Notes under the pieces: model-generated | The model's input: the letters and a program-made list of their open reading frames with translations, nothing else | Database searches by the model: none | Told to the model about the DNA's origin: nothing | DNA from: JAEUMY01 sp031394355 | Lineage (GTDB): Bacteria > Pseudomonadota > Gammaproteobacteria > Burkholderiales > Usitatibacteraceae | Direction of reading: 5' to 3' | Length of the DNA stretch: 64,000 bases | NCBI GenBank assembly: GCA_031394355.1 | Contig: JANNSU010000008.1 | Location: forward strand, 62,001-126,000 | Translations under genes and position numbers: made by a program | Shown: positions 50,332 to 58,791 of the stretch, in pieces | Layout: each line of letters starts with the position of its first letter | Position numbering within the stretch: the stretch's first letter is position 1

Positions 50332-50343
50332 GCGAATATTCGC
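50332..50343. repeat. Iterated palindrome, copy 18
   Basis: Exact copy between the divergent YbjQ and ettA genes, with TT/AA flanks. Nothing else but promoters is expected in this gap. Confidence 0.9.
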
Positions 50344-50462
50344 AATGTCCACGCGTGGACCATCGTGAGAGCGCCAAATGGAGTAAGCTTCGCGTCTTTT
50401 CCGGCGCCGCCTTCCCGGGCTGACGCGCGCGGTCCGTTTCACTTCCTTCCCCAGAAATTTCC

Positions 50463-52127
50463 ATGGCTCAATACGTTTTCACGATGAATCGCGTGGGCAA
50501 GATCGTCCCGCCCAAGCGTCAGATTCTCAAAGATATTTCGCTGTCCTTCTTTCCGGGTGCAAAGATCGGGGTGCTGGGCCTCAACGGCTCGGGCAAGTCG
50601 ACGTTGCTCAAGATCATGGCGGGCGAGGACAAGGAGATCGAGGGCGAGGCACTGCCCATGCCCGATCTCAAGATCGGCTTTCTCAAGCAGGAGCCGCAGC
50701 TGAACCCCGAGCAGACCGTGCGCCAGGCCGTGGAAGAGGGTATTGGCGGCGTGCTGCAGGCGAAGGCACGGCTGGATGCGGTGTATGCGGCCTATGCCGA
50801 GCCGGACGCAGATTTCGACAAACTGGCTGCCGAGCAGGCCGAGCTCGAGGCCATCATCGCGGCATCGGGTGGCGACAATACGGAAACCCAACTTGAAGTT
50901 GCGGCAGATGCCTTGCGCCTGCCGCCCTGGGATGCCGAGATCAAGAATCTCTCCGGTGGTGAAAAGCGCCGTGTGGCGCTGTGCCGGCTGCTGCTGTCGC
51001 GCCCGGACATGCTGTTGCTGGACGAACCCACCAATCACCTGGATGCCGAATCCGTGGATTGGCTGGAGCAGTTCCTGACCCGCTATCCCGGTACGGTCGT
51101 CGCCGTGACCCACGATCGCTACTTCCTCGACAACGCCGCCGAGTGGATTCTGGAGCTTGACCGTGGCCATGGCATTCCATGGAAAGGCAACTATTCGGAC
51201 TGGCTGGACCAGAAGGAGAAGCGCCTGAAGCAGGAAGAGTCCGGTGAGTCCGCGCGTCAGAAGGCCATCCGGAAGGAGCTGGAGTGGGTACGCCAGAACC
51301 CGAAGGGCCGTCAGGCCAAGAGCAAGGCGCGTCTCACCCGCTTTGAAGAGCTGTCCAGCCACGAATACCAGAAGCGCAACGAGACCTCGGAGATTTTCAT
51401 TCCGGTCGGCGAGCGTCTCGGCAACGAGGTGATCGAGTTCAAGGGTGTATCCAAGGGCTTCGGCGATCGCCTGCTCATCGACAATCTGTCGATGAAGATT
51501 CCGCCCGGCGCCATCGTCGGCATCATCGGCCCGAACGGCGCCGGCAAATCCACGTTGTTCCGCCTCATCAACGGCATCGAAAAGCCCGATTCTGGCGAAG
51601 TCGTGATCGGACCGACCGTCAATCTGGCCTTCGTCGACCAGACCCGCGACAACCTGCCCAACGACAAGAATGTCTGGGAAGCGGTCTCGAATGGACAGGA
51701 CATTCTCACCGTCGGCAAATTCGAGATGCAGTCGCGCGCCTACCTCGGCCGGTTCAATTTCAAGGGTGGCGACCAGCAAAAGCTGGTTGGCGCGTTGTCC
51801 GGCGGGGAGCGCGGTCGCCTGCACCTTGCCATCACGCTGCTGAAGGGCGGCAACGTGCTGCTGCTGGACGAGCCGTCAAACGACCTTGATGTGGAAACGC
51901 TGCGTGCGCTGGAAGATGCGTTGCTGGAATTTGCCGGTTGCGTGATGGTGATCTCGCACGATCGCTGGTTCCTCGACCGCATCGCGACCCACATCCTTGC
52001 CTGCGAGGGCGACTCGCAGTGGACGTTCTACAACGGCAACTATCGCGAGTACGAGGACGACAAGAAGCGTCGCCTGGGTGAGGAAGGCGCGGCACCGCAT
52101 CGGATTCGGTACAAGGCGCTCAAGTAG
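50463..52127 (+). CDS. ettA: Energy-dependent translational throttle protein EttA
   Basis: An ABC-F ATPase of 554 residues that binds the ribosomal E site and gates entry into the elongation cycle according to ATP level. First nucleotide domain: GLNGSGKST near residue 39, LSGGEKRR near 162, LLLDEPTNHLD near 184. Second: GPNGAGKST near 355, LSGGERGR near 445, LLLDEPSNDLD near 466. The arm insertion lies near 95-140 and the linker NPKGRQAKSKARLTRFEEL near 280. Length and opening AQYVFTMNRVGKIVPPKR are standard. The next gene begins 11 bases after the stop. Confidence 0.96.
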   Translation: MAQYVFTMNRVGKIVPPKRQILKDISLSFFPGAKIGVLGLNGSGKSTLLKIMAGEDKEIEGEALPMPDLKIGFLKQEPQLNPEQTVRQAVEEGIGGVLQAKARLDAVYAAYAEPDADFDKLAAEQAELEAIIAASGGDNTETQLEVAADALRLPPWDAEIKNLSGGEKRRVALCRLLLSRPDMLLLDEPTNHLDAESVDWLEQFLTRYPGTVVAVTHDRYFLDNAAEWILELDRGHGIPWKGNYSDWLDQKEKRLKQEESGESARQKAIRKELEWVRQNPKGRQAKSKARLTRFEELSSHEYQKRNETSEIFIPVGERLGNEVIEFKGVSKGFGDRLLIDNLSMKIPPGAIVGIIGPNGAGKSTLFRLINGIEKPDSGEVVIGPTVNLAFVDQTRDNLPNDKNVWEAVSNGQDILTVGKFEMQSRAYLGRFNFKGGDQQKLVGALSGGERGRLHLAITLLKGGNVLLLDEPSNDLDVETLRALEDALLEFAGCVMVISHDRWFLDRIATHILACEGDSQWTFYNGNYREYEDDKKRRLGEEGAAPHRIRYKALK

Positions 52128-52138
52128 GCCCGGTATTC

Positions 52139-52792
52139 ATGCGTGGATCGCCAGAAGCACCTGCCACCAGTCGCAGGATCCCCGTAGTGGTCTGGATTCT
52201 GGGCGCACTGGTTGCATTGCTGGCCACCTTTGCGGTTGCAGTGTGGCTGATGCTGAAGTATGGCGGTTATCTCATGGCTGCCGTGCCCGTCCGCATCGAT
52301 CCTGCCACCACCTCGCTGGCCAAGGCGCAGGAGAAGCTGGATGCGGCGGCATCGCCCTACAACCGCTGGGTGGCGTTGGATGACGCTGGCATGTGGGCCG
52401 TGCATCAGGGCAGGCTCGATGATGCTGCGGCGATGGGCGCCGAGTTGCTTCGCGACGCGGAGAAGTTTCCTCGCGACTGGAACTACGGCAATGCCCTGCA
52501 CAAGGGCCATCTGATATTGGGCCGGGTCGCGTTGAGGCGTGGTGATCTGAACGAAGCCAAGGCCCGCCTCATCTCCGCCGGACGCACGCCTGGCTCGCCC
52601 CAGCTGGATTCCTTCGGCCCCAACATGACGCTCGCCGAAGAGCTTCTACAGCGCGGCGAAAAGCAGGTCGTGCTGGACTACTTCGACCTCTGCGAGAAGT
52701 TCTGGAAGATGGACAATGGATCGCTCGCTGCTTGGCGCCTCATGATTCGAAATGATCACGCGCCGAATTTCGGCACGCATCTGCTCTATTGA
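52139..52792 (+). CDS. Single-helix membrane protein with TPR-like domain
   Basis: The 217-residue product has one membrane helix (VVVWILGALVALLATFAVAVWLML) and then helical hairpins (LAKAQEKLDAAASPYNRWVAL, LDDAAAMGAELLRDAEKF, ALHKGHLILGRVALRRGDLNEAKARLISAG) that look like TPR units. No family is recognised. Likely cotranscribed with ettA. Its end overlaps the end of mlaF on the opposite strand by 7 bases. Confidence 0.72.
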   Translation: MRGSPEAPATSRRIPVVVWILGALVALLATFAVAVWLMLKYGGYLMAAVPVRIDPATTSLAKAQEKLDAAASPYNRWVALDDAGMWAVHQGRLDDAAAMGAELLRDAEKFPRDWNYGNALHKGHLILGRVALRRGDLNEAKARLISAGRTPGSPQLDSFGPNMTLAEELLQRGEKQVVLDYFDLCEKFWKMDNGSLAAWRLMIRNDHAPNFGTHLLY

Positions 52793-53622
52793 GTCCCGGA
52801 AGTCCGGAGCCGCAGGTCCTGCTCTATCGGCGGCGCCGGATAGTGAAATCCCACCGGGCCATCCGGCTGCGCATTGAGGAACTGGACCACGAACGGATCC
52901 TTCGAGGCGCGCAGGGTGTCGGGAGAGCCTTCGGCCGCCACCACACCTTCGTTGATGAGATAGACATACTCCGCCGTCTTCATTGCCTCGGGTACGTCAT
53001 AAGTCACGACGATCGACGACGCACCCAACGCGTTGTTCAATGTCGTGATCAGATTCGCGATCACGTTCAGCGAAATCGGATCGAGGCCGGCAAACGGCTC
53101 GTCATACATGATGAGCGCAGGGTCCATGGCGATGGCGCGCGCCAGCGCCACCCTGCGCGACATGCCACCCGACAAGTCGCCCGTACGCATCGGGTGCGCG
53201 CCCCGCAGCCCCACGGCATTGAGCTTCATCAGCACGATGTCGCGAAGGATGTCTTCCGGAAGTTCCGTGTGCTCACGCAACGGGAATGCAATGTTCTCGA
53301 ACACCGTGAGGTCGCTGAAGAGACCGCCTTGCTGGAACATCATTCCCATCTCGCGGCGCAATGCGTACAGTCCATCCGTATCCAATTCGTGGACGTTGCG
53401 ACCACAAACGTTCACTGTGCCACGCGACGGCCGCAACTGCCCACCGATGAGGCTGAGCAATGTGCTTTTCCCGCAGCCGCTCGGGCCGAGGATGGCGACT
53501 ACCTTGTCGCGGGGCAGATCCAGATTGATACCCCGGAAAATCACCCGCTTGCCATAGGCGAAATGCAGGTCGCGGATTTCCAGGAGGTTGCCTGTGCAGG
53601 CAGAGGTGGGTGCGTCAGTCAT
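52786..53622 (-). CDS. mlaF: Lipid-asymmetry ABC ATPase MlaF, not next to mlaEDCB
   Basis: A 278-residue ABC ATPase: GPSGCGKST near residue 43, LSGGMSRRVALARAIA (signature) and LIMYDEPFAGLDP (Walker B). The segment VVTYDVPEAMKTA and the C-terminal stretch after FVQFLNAQPDGPVGFHYPAP match MlaF, whose tail contacts MlaB. MlaF powers retrograde phospholipid transport to keep outer-membrane asymmetry. ATG at 53622 precedes the ATPase fold. Unusually, no mlaE, D, C or B follows; the next gene faces the other way. Confidence 0.88.
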   Translation of the reverse strand: MTDAPTSACTGNLLEIRDLHFAYGKRVIFRGINLDLPRDKVVAILGPSGCGKSTLLSLIGGQLRPSRGTVNVCGRNVHELDTDGLYALRREMGMMFQQGGLFSDLTVFENIAFPLREHTELPEDILRDIVLMKLNAVGLRGAHPMRTGDLSGGMSRRVALARAIAMDPALIMYDEPFAGLDPISLNVIANLITTLNNALGASSIVVTYDVPEAMKTAEYVYLINEGVVAAEGSPDTLRASKDPFVVQFLNAQPDGPVGFHYPAPPIEQDLRLRTSGTQ

Positions 53623-53731
53623 GGCAGGGAGTGTACGACAAAGCTGCTCGACAGGCAGTGTGCTGACATGCAGTCCGGTGCCTGGATTGGACAATGATCA
53701 CGCTATGGGCCAAATGGGTTCAGCTGTATCC

Positions 53732-53753
53732 AATATACGGGTGGGGGTATATT
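53732..53753. promoter_or_regulatory. CsoR/RcnR-type operator over the efflux promoter
   Basis: AATATAC at 53732-53738 and GTATATT at 53747-53753 are exact reverse complements around a G-rich centre (GGGTGGGG). AT-rich inverted arms around a G/C tract are typical of CsoR/RcnR/FrmR operators. It overlaps the -35 box, and a CsoR-family gene ends the operon. Confidence 0.7.
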
Positions 53754-53780
53754 GACATCATACTCCACTGGGTATACAGT
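53752..53780 (+). promoter_or_regulatory. Promoter of the HlyD-RND-DUF2892-CsoR operon
   Basis: TTGACA at 53752-53757 begins inside the right arm of the operator. The -10 is TACAGT (17-base spacing) or TATACA (15 bases). Bound regulator would block RNA polymerase. Confidence 0.65.
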
Positions 53781-53808
53781 TCAACCATTCTTCCTGACTG
53801 ATCAGACC

Positions 53809-54945
53809 ATGAAACTGCCCCACCAATCCTCCAGCCACCCAGTTGCAGCACCGGCACTAAAGGCGGGCTGCCTGCCTGATGCTCACGTCATCCTGGCAGT
53901 TGTGGCGAGTCTTGTCGTCGGTCTTGGCACGCTGAACACGTCGGCGGCGGCAAGTCGCCTGCCGCTCAGTCCTGCTGCGACCGGTTCACCTGCCATCGCA
54001 ACCCCGCCGTTACTTGTGTCCCTGCGGAAGGTCGAGCGGATTCACATGGCTGACGGCATCATTGAAAGTACACAGCAGGCGTCAGTGGCCGCGCAGGTGA
54101 ACGGCGTGATTCTCGACACCCGTGTGGATGCGGGTGACAAGGTGGTGAAGGGCCAGTTGCTCGCCACCATCGATGCCCGTGAAGTCCAGGCCGGCCGCGA
54201 TGCGGCCCGTGCGCAAGTGGCAGCTGCCCAGAGCCGCGTCACGGAAGCGCGACAGGCTTGGGAGCGCACCAAGTCGTTACGTGAGCGCAACTTCGTGAGC
54301 CAGGCCGCACTGGATCAAGCCCGCGCCGCGCTGGATTCCGCAGACGCATCGCTCAAAGCCACGCAGTCCGGTGAGGTGCTGGCCGGCGTGCAGCAGGGAC
54401 ATGCGAGGGTCGTGGCCACCCAGGATGGTGTCATCGCGGCACGCCTTGCCGAGGCTGGCGAGCTGGCTGTTCCCGGACGGCCGCTGTTCGTCATCCATCA
54501 GCCCGGCTCGCTGCGTGTTGTGGCCAGCGTCCCATCATCCGTTCAGTTGGGTGTAGCAGGCCCCAGGGTCGCCGAGGTAGTGATCCCCGCGCTCGGCAAG
54601 TCGGTTGTACCAGGGAAGATTCTGGTGCTGCCGGCTGTGGACTCGCGCGATCTGTCGCGTCGCATCCGGGTTGAGATCGATGCCGCTGCCGGCCTGATTC
54701 CCGGCTTGATTCCCGGTATGACCGCCAAGGTCTCGCTGGTGCTGGACAGTGTGGAGCGACTAGTGGTGCCTGCGGCAACGATTGTCTGGCGTGGTGACGT
54801 GGCCGCGGTCCGGGTGCAATCCGCCGATGGACGACCGCTGCTGCGGCAGGTCAGGCTGGGTGAATCCTATGCCGGTGGCTGGGTGGAAGTGCTGGCCGGC
54901 GTGACGGCAGGCGAGCGCCTGCTGCCTGCGAATATTCGCGAGTAG
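53809..54945 (+). CDS. RND efflux membrane-fusion protein (HlyD/AcrA type)
   Basis: The 378-residue adaptor has an N-terminal hydrophobic segment (VILAVVASLVVGLGTL), a lipoyl half (DGIIESTQQASVAAQVNGVI followed by AGDKVVKGQLLATIDARE), a helical hairpin, the second lipoyl half (ARVVATQDGVIAARLAEAGEL), and the beta-barrel end. It links the inner-membrane pump to an outer-membrane channel. It is the first gene of the operon; the pump starts 7 bases after its stop. The iterated palindrome lies in the last codons. Confidence 0.9.
   Translation: MKLPHQSSSHPVAAPALKAGCLPDAHVILAVVASLVVGLGTLNTSAAASRLPLSPAATGSPAIATPPLLVSLRKVERIHMADGIIESTQQASVAAQVNGVILDTRVDAGDKVVKGQLLATIDAREVQAGRDAARAQVAAAQSRVTEARQAWERTKSLRERNFVSQAALDQARAALDSADASLKATQSGEVLAGVQQGHARVVATQDGVIAARLAEAGELAVPGRPLFVIHQPGSLRVVASVPSSVQLGVAGPRVAEVVIPALGKSVVPGKILVLPAVDSRDLSRRIRVEIDAAAGLIPGLIPGMTAKVSLVLDSVERLVVPAATIVWRGDVAAVRVQSADGRPLLRQVRLGESYAGGWVEVLAGVTAGERLLPANIRE
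54928..54939. repeat. Iterated palindrome, copy 19
   Basis: Exact copy in the last codons of the adaptor gene (Ala-Asn-Ile-Arg before the final Glu), just before the RND start. Confidence 0.9.
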
Positions 54946-54952
54946 GCAAGCC

Positions 54953-57900
54953 ATGAACACTTCGCAACCCACCCTGGGCATCGCAGGGCGTCTCGCCGCC
55001 TGGTTCCTCGATTCACCGCTCACGCCGCTGATCGCACTCGTTGCCGTTCTGCTCGGTCTGTTCGCCGTCGCAATCACGCCGAAGGAGGAGGAGCCACAGA
55101 TCAACGTCACGATGGCCAACGTCTTCATTCCGTTTCCCGGTGCGACCGCCAAGCAGGTCGAGACGCTGGTGACGTTTCCTGCTGAGCAGGTGGTGGGGCA
55201 GATTACTGGCATCGAGCATCTCTACTCCATATCGCAGCCGGGCATGGCCGTGTTGACGGTTCAGTTCAAGGTAGGCGAGGAACGCATTCCGTCGTTGGTG
55301 AAATTGCATGACGTACTCAGGGCCAATCGAGATTGGCTGCCCGCGCATGCCGGCGTGGGTGAGCCCATCGTCAAACCCAAGGGCATCGATGATGTCCCCG
55401 TGCTGGCACTGACACTGCATGGCGGCGCTGCACACAGCGCGGCGATGTTGCAGCAGATATCCCGTTCGCTTGAGACCGAGTTGAAGCGGGTGTCTGGCGT
55501 GCGGGAACTGGTGACCATCGGCGCCGAGGAGCAGGCGGTGCTGGTCGAGCTGGATGCAGAGCGGCTGGCCGCGCAGGGACTGACCATTCTGGGAATCTCA
55601 CGCGCACTGGAGGCTGGCAACCGCTCGGTATCCGCCGGACAGCTTGTGCGTGGCAACCAGACCATTGAGCTCCGTGCCGGTCAGTTCGTTCGCGATGCGC
55701 GTGACGCAGCGGCACTCATTGTCGGCGTCTCGCGCTCGCAGCGTGGTGGCGACCGGCCGATCTCGCTGGGCGACGTTGCGAATATTCGCAACCAGACAGA
55801 TGTGCCCACGCGGTATGTCAGCCACGTGGATCGCGACGGAGAACGTCCAGCCGTGACGCTGGCGCTGTCCAAGCTGCCCGGCGCCAATGCGTCAGCCGTC
55901 ACAGAGGCAGTGGTGGCGCGCCTTGCCGCGCTGAAGGGCCGGGTCATTCCCGACGATGTCACGGTCACCGTGACGCGCGACTATGGCCAGACGGCTGCCG
56001 ACAAAGCGTCATCACTGATTCGAAAACTGTTCTTTGCGACGCTGTCCGTGATTCTCCTCGTCTGGGTCTCGCTTGGTCGGCGTGAAGCGCTCGTGGTGGG
56101 CATCGCAGTCGTGCTCACGCTGGCCGCCACGCTATTCGCGTCCTGGGCATGGGGATTCACCCTGAACCGCGTGTCGCTGTTCGCCCTGATCTTCTCCATC
56201 GGCATTCTGGTCGACGACGCCATCGTCGTCGTCGAAAATATTCACCGACATCGCGCGTTGTTCCCGACGCTGGATGCCCGCTCACTGATCCCGTCAGCGG
56301 TGGACGAAGTGGGTGCACCGACCATCCTTGCCACGTTCACGGTGATTGCCGCGCTGTTGCCGATGGCTTTCGTGAGCGGCCTGATGGGGCCGTACATGAG
56401 CCCCATACCGATCAACTCGTCGCTGGGCATGGTGCTGTCGTTGCTGGTGGCCTTCGTGGTCACGCCATGGCTGGCACTGCGCCTTGGCGTTGCCGCACAG
56501 GCGCAAGCGGGTGCGGACCGGCTGGGCGAGCGCCTCTCGCGAATATTCGCAAGACTCATGCAGCCCTTTCTCGATCCACTTCGTGGTGCCCGCAATCGGC
56601 TGTTGCTCTGGCTGGGACTGGCCGGCGCCATTGTGGTGTCCGCGTTGCTCGCCGTTGCCGGGTTGGTGGTACTCAAGATGCTTCCATTCGACAACAAGTC
56701 GGAGTTCCAGGTCGTGGTCGACATGCCCACCGGGACACCCCTTGAGCGCACACAGGCCGTGCTGAGCGAGCTGGCGACTGTGCTGCGCGAGGTGCCCGAC
56801 GTGACGACCGTTCAAACTTACGCGGGTACCTCAGCCCCCATCAACTTCAATGGCCTGGTACGTCAGTACTACCTGCGGAGCCAACCGGAGCAGGGGGACT
56901 TGCAGGTCAACTTGCGCGACAAGTCTCTGCGTTCACGCAAGAGCCATGAAATCGCAGGGGCCGTGCGCGCCGCGCTGGAGGCCGTTGCGCGTCGTCATGG
57001 TGCCGATCTCAAGGTGGTGGAAGTGCCACCTGGTCCGCCAGTACTTAGCCCGATCGTTGCGGAGGTCTATGCGGGCACGGATGTGGAGCGGGCGACGCTG
57101 GCCAAGTCGGTGCGCAAGGCATTCGAGGCAACACCTGCCGTCGTGGGCGTGGATGACACCGTGCAGGATGCGGCGGCGCAGCTGGACATCCGGGTGGACC
57201 AGCAGCGTGCTGCACTCGTGGGTGTCAGCGTGAGCGACATTGCCAACACGCTTCGCATCGCCCTGGCGGGCGGCGACGTGACGCTGGTGCATGACGAGCG
57301 CTCTTCCCGTGCGTTGCCCGTTCGGCTGCGTCTGCCCGCTCGGGAGCAAGGTGACCTGCAGCGTCTGTTGAAGCTGAAGGTGCCCGGGAACAACGGCACA
57401 GCCATCCCGATCTCTGAACTGGTGCAGGTGTCCAGCGTTGTTCGCGATGCGCCTATTCATCACAAGAATCTGCTGCCGGTCACGTATGTCGTCGGCGATG
57501 TCGGCGGCCACGCCAGCAATGATTCCCCACTCTACGGACTCTTCGACATTCGCAGCAAGCTGGAACAGGCTGGCGTAAGGGTGGATGAATTCTGGATTCG
57601 CCCCCCAACGGAGCGCTGGGATGCTCCCGCCATCAAATGGGATGGCGAATGGCAAGTGACGTATGAAACCTTTCGTGACATGGGCACCGCGTATGCGGTG
57701 GGCCTCGTCCTGATTTACCTGCTCGTGGTGGCGCAGTTCCGCAGCTACATCACACCGCTCATCATCATGGCGCCCATTCCGCTTACCGTGATCGGTGTCA
57801 TGCCGGGACACGCCATCACCGGCGCACAGTTCACCGCGACATCGATGATCGGCATGATCGCGCTGGCAGGCATCATCGTGCGCAACTCCATCCTGCTGGT

Positions 57901-58165
57901 GGATTTCATCCGTCTGAAGCAGGCGGAAGGTGTCGACCTGGCCGCGGCCACCATCGAGGCAGCTGCGACTCGTGCGAAGCCGATTGCACTCACGGCCGTG
58001 GCGGCCATGCTGGGCGCGCTCTTCATTCTCGACGACCCGATCTTCAACGGCCTCGCAGTATCCCTGCTGTTCGGCATTCTCATCGCCACGCTGCTGACGC
58101 TCGTTGTGATCCCGGTCCTGTACTACGCCATCCACCATCGGCGTGACGAGCATCCCGCTGCATGA
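54953..58165 (+). CDS. RND-family efflux pump permease
   Basis: A 1070-residue pump with the two-fold RND plan: first helix (SPLTPLIALVAVLLGLFAVA), a large periplasmic domain, a helix bundle with the proton-relay segment GILVDDAIVVVENIHRH near residue 416, a second periplasmic domain and a second bundle (MIGMIALAGIIVRNSILLVD). The opening PKEEEPQINVTMANVFIPFPGATAKQVE is that of the multidrug/AcrB-like group without the usual heavy-metal signature. Substrate unknown; the CsoR control suggests a metal or electrophile. No outer-membrane channel gene is in the operon. Two iterated palindromes lie inside. Confidence 0.92.
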   Translation: MNTSQPTLGIAGRLAAWFLDSPLTPLIALVAVLLGLFAVAITPKEEEPQINVTMANVFIPFPGATAKQVETLVTFPAEQVVGQITGIEHLYSISQPGMAVLTVQFKVGEERIPSLVKLHDVLRANRDWLPAHAGVGEPIVKPKGIDDVPVLALTLHGGAAHSAAMLQQISRSLETELKRVSGVRELVTIGAEEQAVLVELDAERLAAQGLTILGISRALEAGNRSVSAGQLVRGNQTIELRAGQFVRDARDAAALIVGVSRSQRGGDRPISLGDVANIRNQTDVPTRYVSHVDRDGERPAVTLALSKLPGANASAVTEAVVARLAALKGRVIPDDVTVTVTRDYGQTAADKASSLIRKLFFATLSVILLVWVSLGRREALVVGIAVVLTLAATLFASWAWGFTLNRVSLFALIFSIGILVDDAIVVVENIHRHRALFPTLDARSLIPSAVDEVGAPTILATFTVIAALLPMAFVSGLMGPYMSPIPINSSLGMVLSLLVAFVVTPWLALRLGVAAQAQAGADRLGERLSRIFARLMQPFLDPLRGARNRLLLWLGLAGAIVVSALLAVAGLVVLKMLPFDNKSEFQVVVDMPTGTPLERTQAVLSELATVLREVPDVTTVQTYAGTSAPINFNGLVRQYYLRSQPEQGDLQVNLRDKSLRSRKSHEIAGAVRAALEAVARRHGADLKVVEVPPGPPVLSPIVAEVYAGTDVERATLAKSVRKAFEATPAVVGVDDTVQDAAAQLDIRVDQQRAALVGVSVSDIANTLRIALAGGDVTLVHDERSSRALPVRLRLPAREQGDLQRLLKLKVPGNNGTAIPISELVQVSSVVRDAPIHHKNLLPVTYVVGDVGGHASNDSPLYGLFDIRSKLEQAGVRVDEFWIRPPTERWDAPAIKWDGEWQVTYETFRDMGTAYAVGLVLIYLLVVAQFRSYITPLIIMAPIPLTVIGVMPGHAITGAQFTATSMIGMIALAGIIVRNSILLVDFIRLKQAEGVDLAAATIEAAATRAKPIALTAVAAMLGALFILDDPIFNGLAVSLLFGILIATLLTLVVIPVLYYAIHHRRDEHPAA
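55778..55789. repeat. Iterated palindrome, copy 20
   Basis: Exact copy in the first periplasmic domain of the RND gene (Ala-Asn-Ile-Arg), symmetric over 18 bp. Confidence 0.9.
56539..56550. repeat. Iterated palindrome, copy 21
   Basis: Exact copy in the RND gene, encoding Arg-Ile-Phe-Ala between the two halves of the pump. Confidence 0.9.
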
Positions 58166-58203
58166 ATCAAACTTTATCCACCGCTTCAGAAAGGCAGCAC
58201 ACC

Positions 58204-58419
58204 ATGACCATCGACCGTCTCATCCGAATATTCGCAGGCTCATTCATCCTGATCTCGCTGGCATTGGGTGTGCAGGCCAGTCCGCTCTTCGTTTCCGTGC
58301 ACTGGCTCTGGTTCACGGCGTTCGTCGGGGCCAATTTGCTACAGTTCGGCTTCAGTAATGTCTGCCCGCTGGGTCTCATCCTGAAGAAGCTGGGTGTGCC
58401 AGCGACGCAGGGCGCCTGA
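58204..58419 (+). CDS. DUF2892 small membrane protein
   Basis: The 71-residue product MTIDRLIRIFAGSFILISLA, with a second helix (WLWFTAFVGANLLQFGFSNV) and an ending CPLGLILKKLG, matches DUF2892, the two-helix module found alone or fused to rhodanese in YgaP-type proteins. Cys in the NVCPLG motif is conserved. I use ATG at 58204, nine bases after AAAGG; ATG at 58162 overlaps the pump stop but lacks a binding site. Likely a metal- or sulfur-linked envelope function. Confidence 0.85.
   Translation: MTIDRLIRIFAGSFILISLALGVQASPLFVSVHWLWFTAFVGANLLQFGFSNVCPLGLILKKLGVPATQGA
58224..58235. repeat. Iterated palindrome, one mismatch
   Basis: CCGAATATTCGC, 11 of 12 bases, in the first codons of the DUF2892 gene (Arg-Ile-Phe-Ala). 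Confidence 0.7.
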
Positions 58420-58450
58420 AGTCGGCCACCGCACTTGACAAGGACCCACC

Positions 58451-58786
58451 ATGGCGAAGCACAGCGAGGCATCCGGCACATCACAACCCAAAGCGCGTCG
58501 CGACATGATCGTGCGCCTGCGCCGGGTTGAAGGGCAACTGCGCGGCATCCAGAAAATGATCGAGGAGGGCGCTCCGTGCGAGGATGTTGCGCAGCAGCTC
58601 TCTGCCAGCCGGAAGGCGCTGGACAAGGCGTTCTATCACATGCTCGCCTGTGTGGTGGAGCATCCGGAGGCCTTCGCGTCAGATGCCGAAGGATTTTCTG
58701 CGCCTGCAACAGGCAAGTCAGGCACGTCGAACGCTGCGAATCGTCACCTGAAGCAGGTCGCTCAGCTGATCTCGCGCTTCGGCTGA
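58451..58786 (+). CDS. CsoR-family metal/electrophile-sensing repressor
   Basis: A 111-residue all-helical repressor: IVRLRRVEGQLRGIQKMIEEG is the usual opening of the DUF156 family. C43 (in APCEDVA), H63 and C67 (in YHMLAC) reproduce the Cys-x-His-Cys fingerprint of copper-sensing CsoR, which releases DNA when Cu(I) is bound; related members sense persulfide or nickel. It closes the efflux operon and probably binds the operator at 53732, so the operon would be autoregulated. The exact inducer is inferred. Confidence 0.9.
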   Translation: MAKHSEASGTSQPKARRDMIVRLRRVEGQLRGIQKMIEEGAPCEDVAQQLSASRKALDKAFYHMLACVVEHPEAFASDAEGFSAPATGKSGTSNAANRHLKQVAQLISRFG

Positions 58787-58791
58787 AGCGT

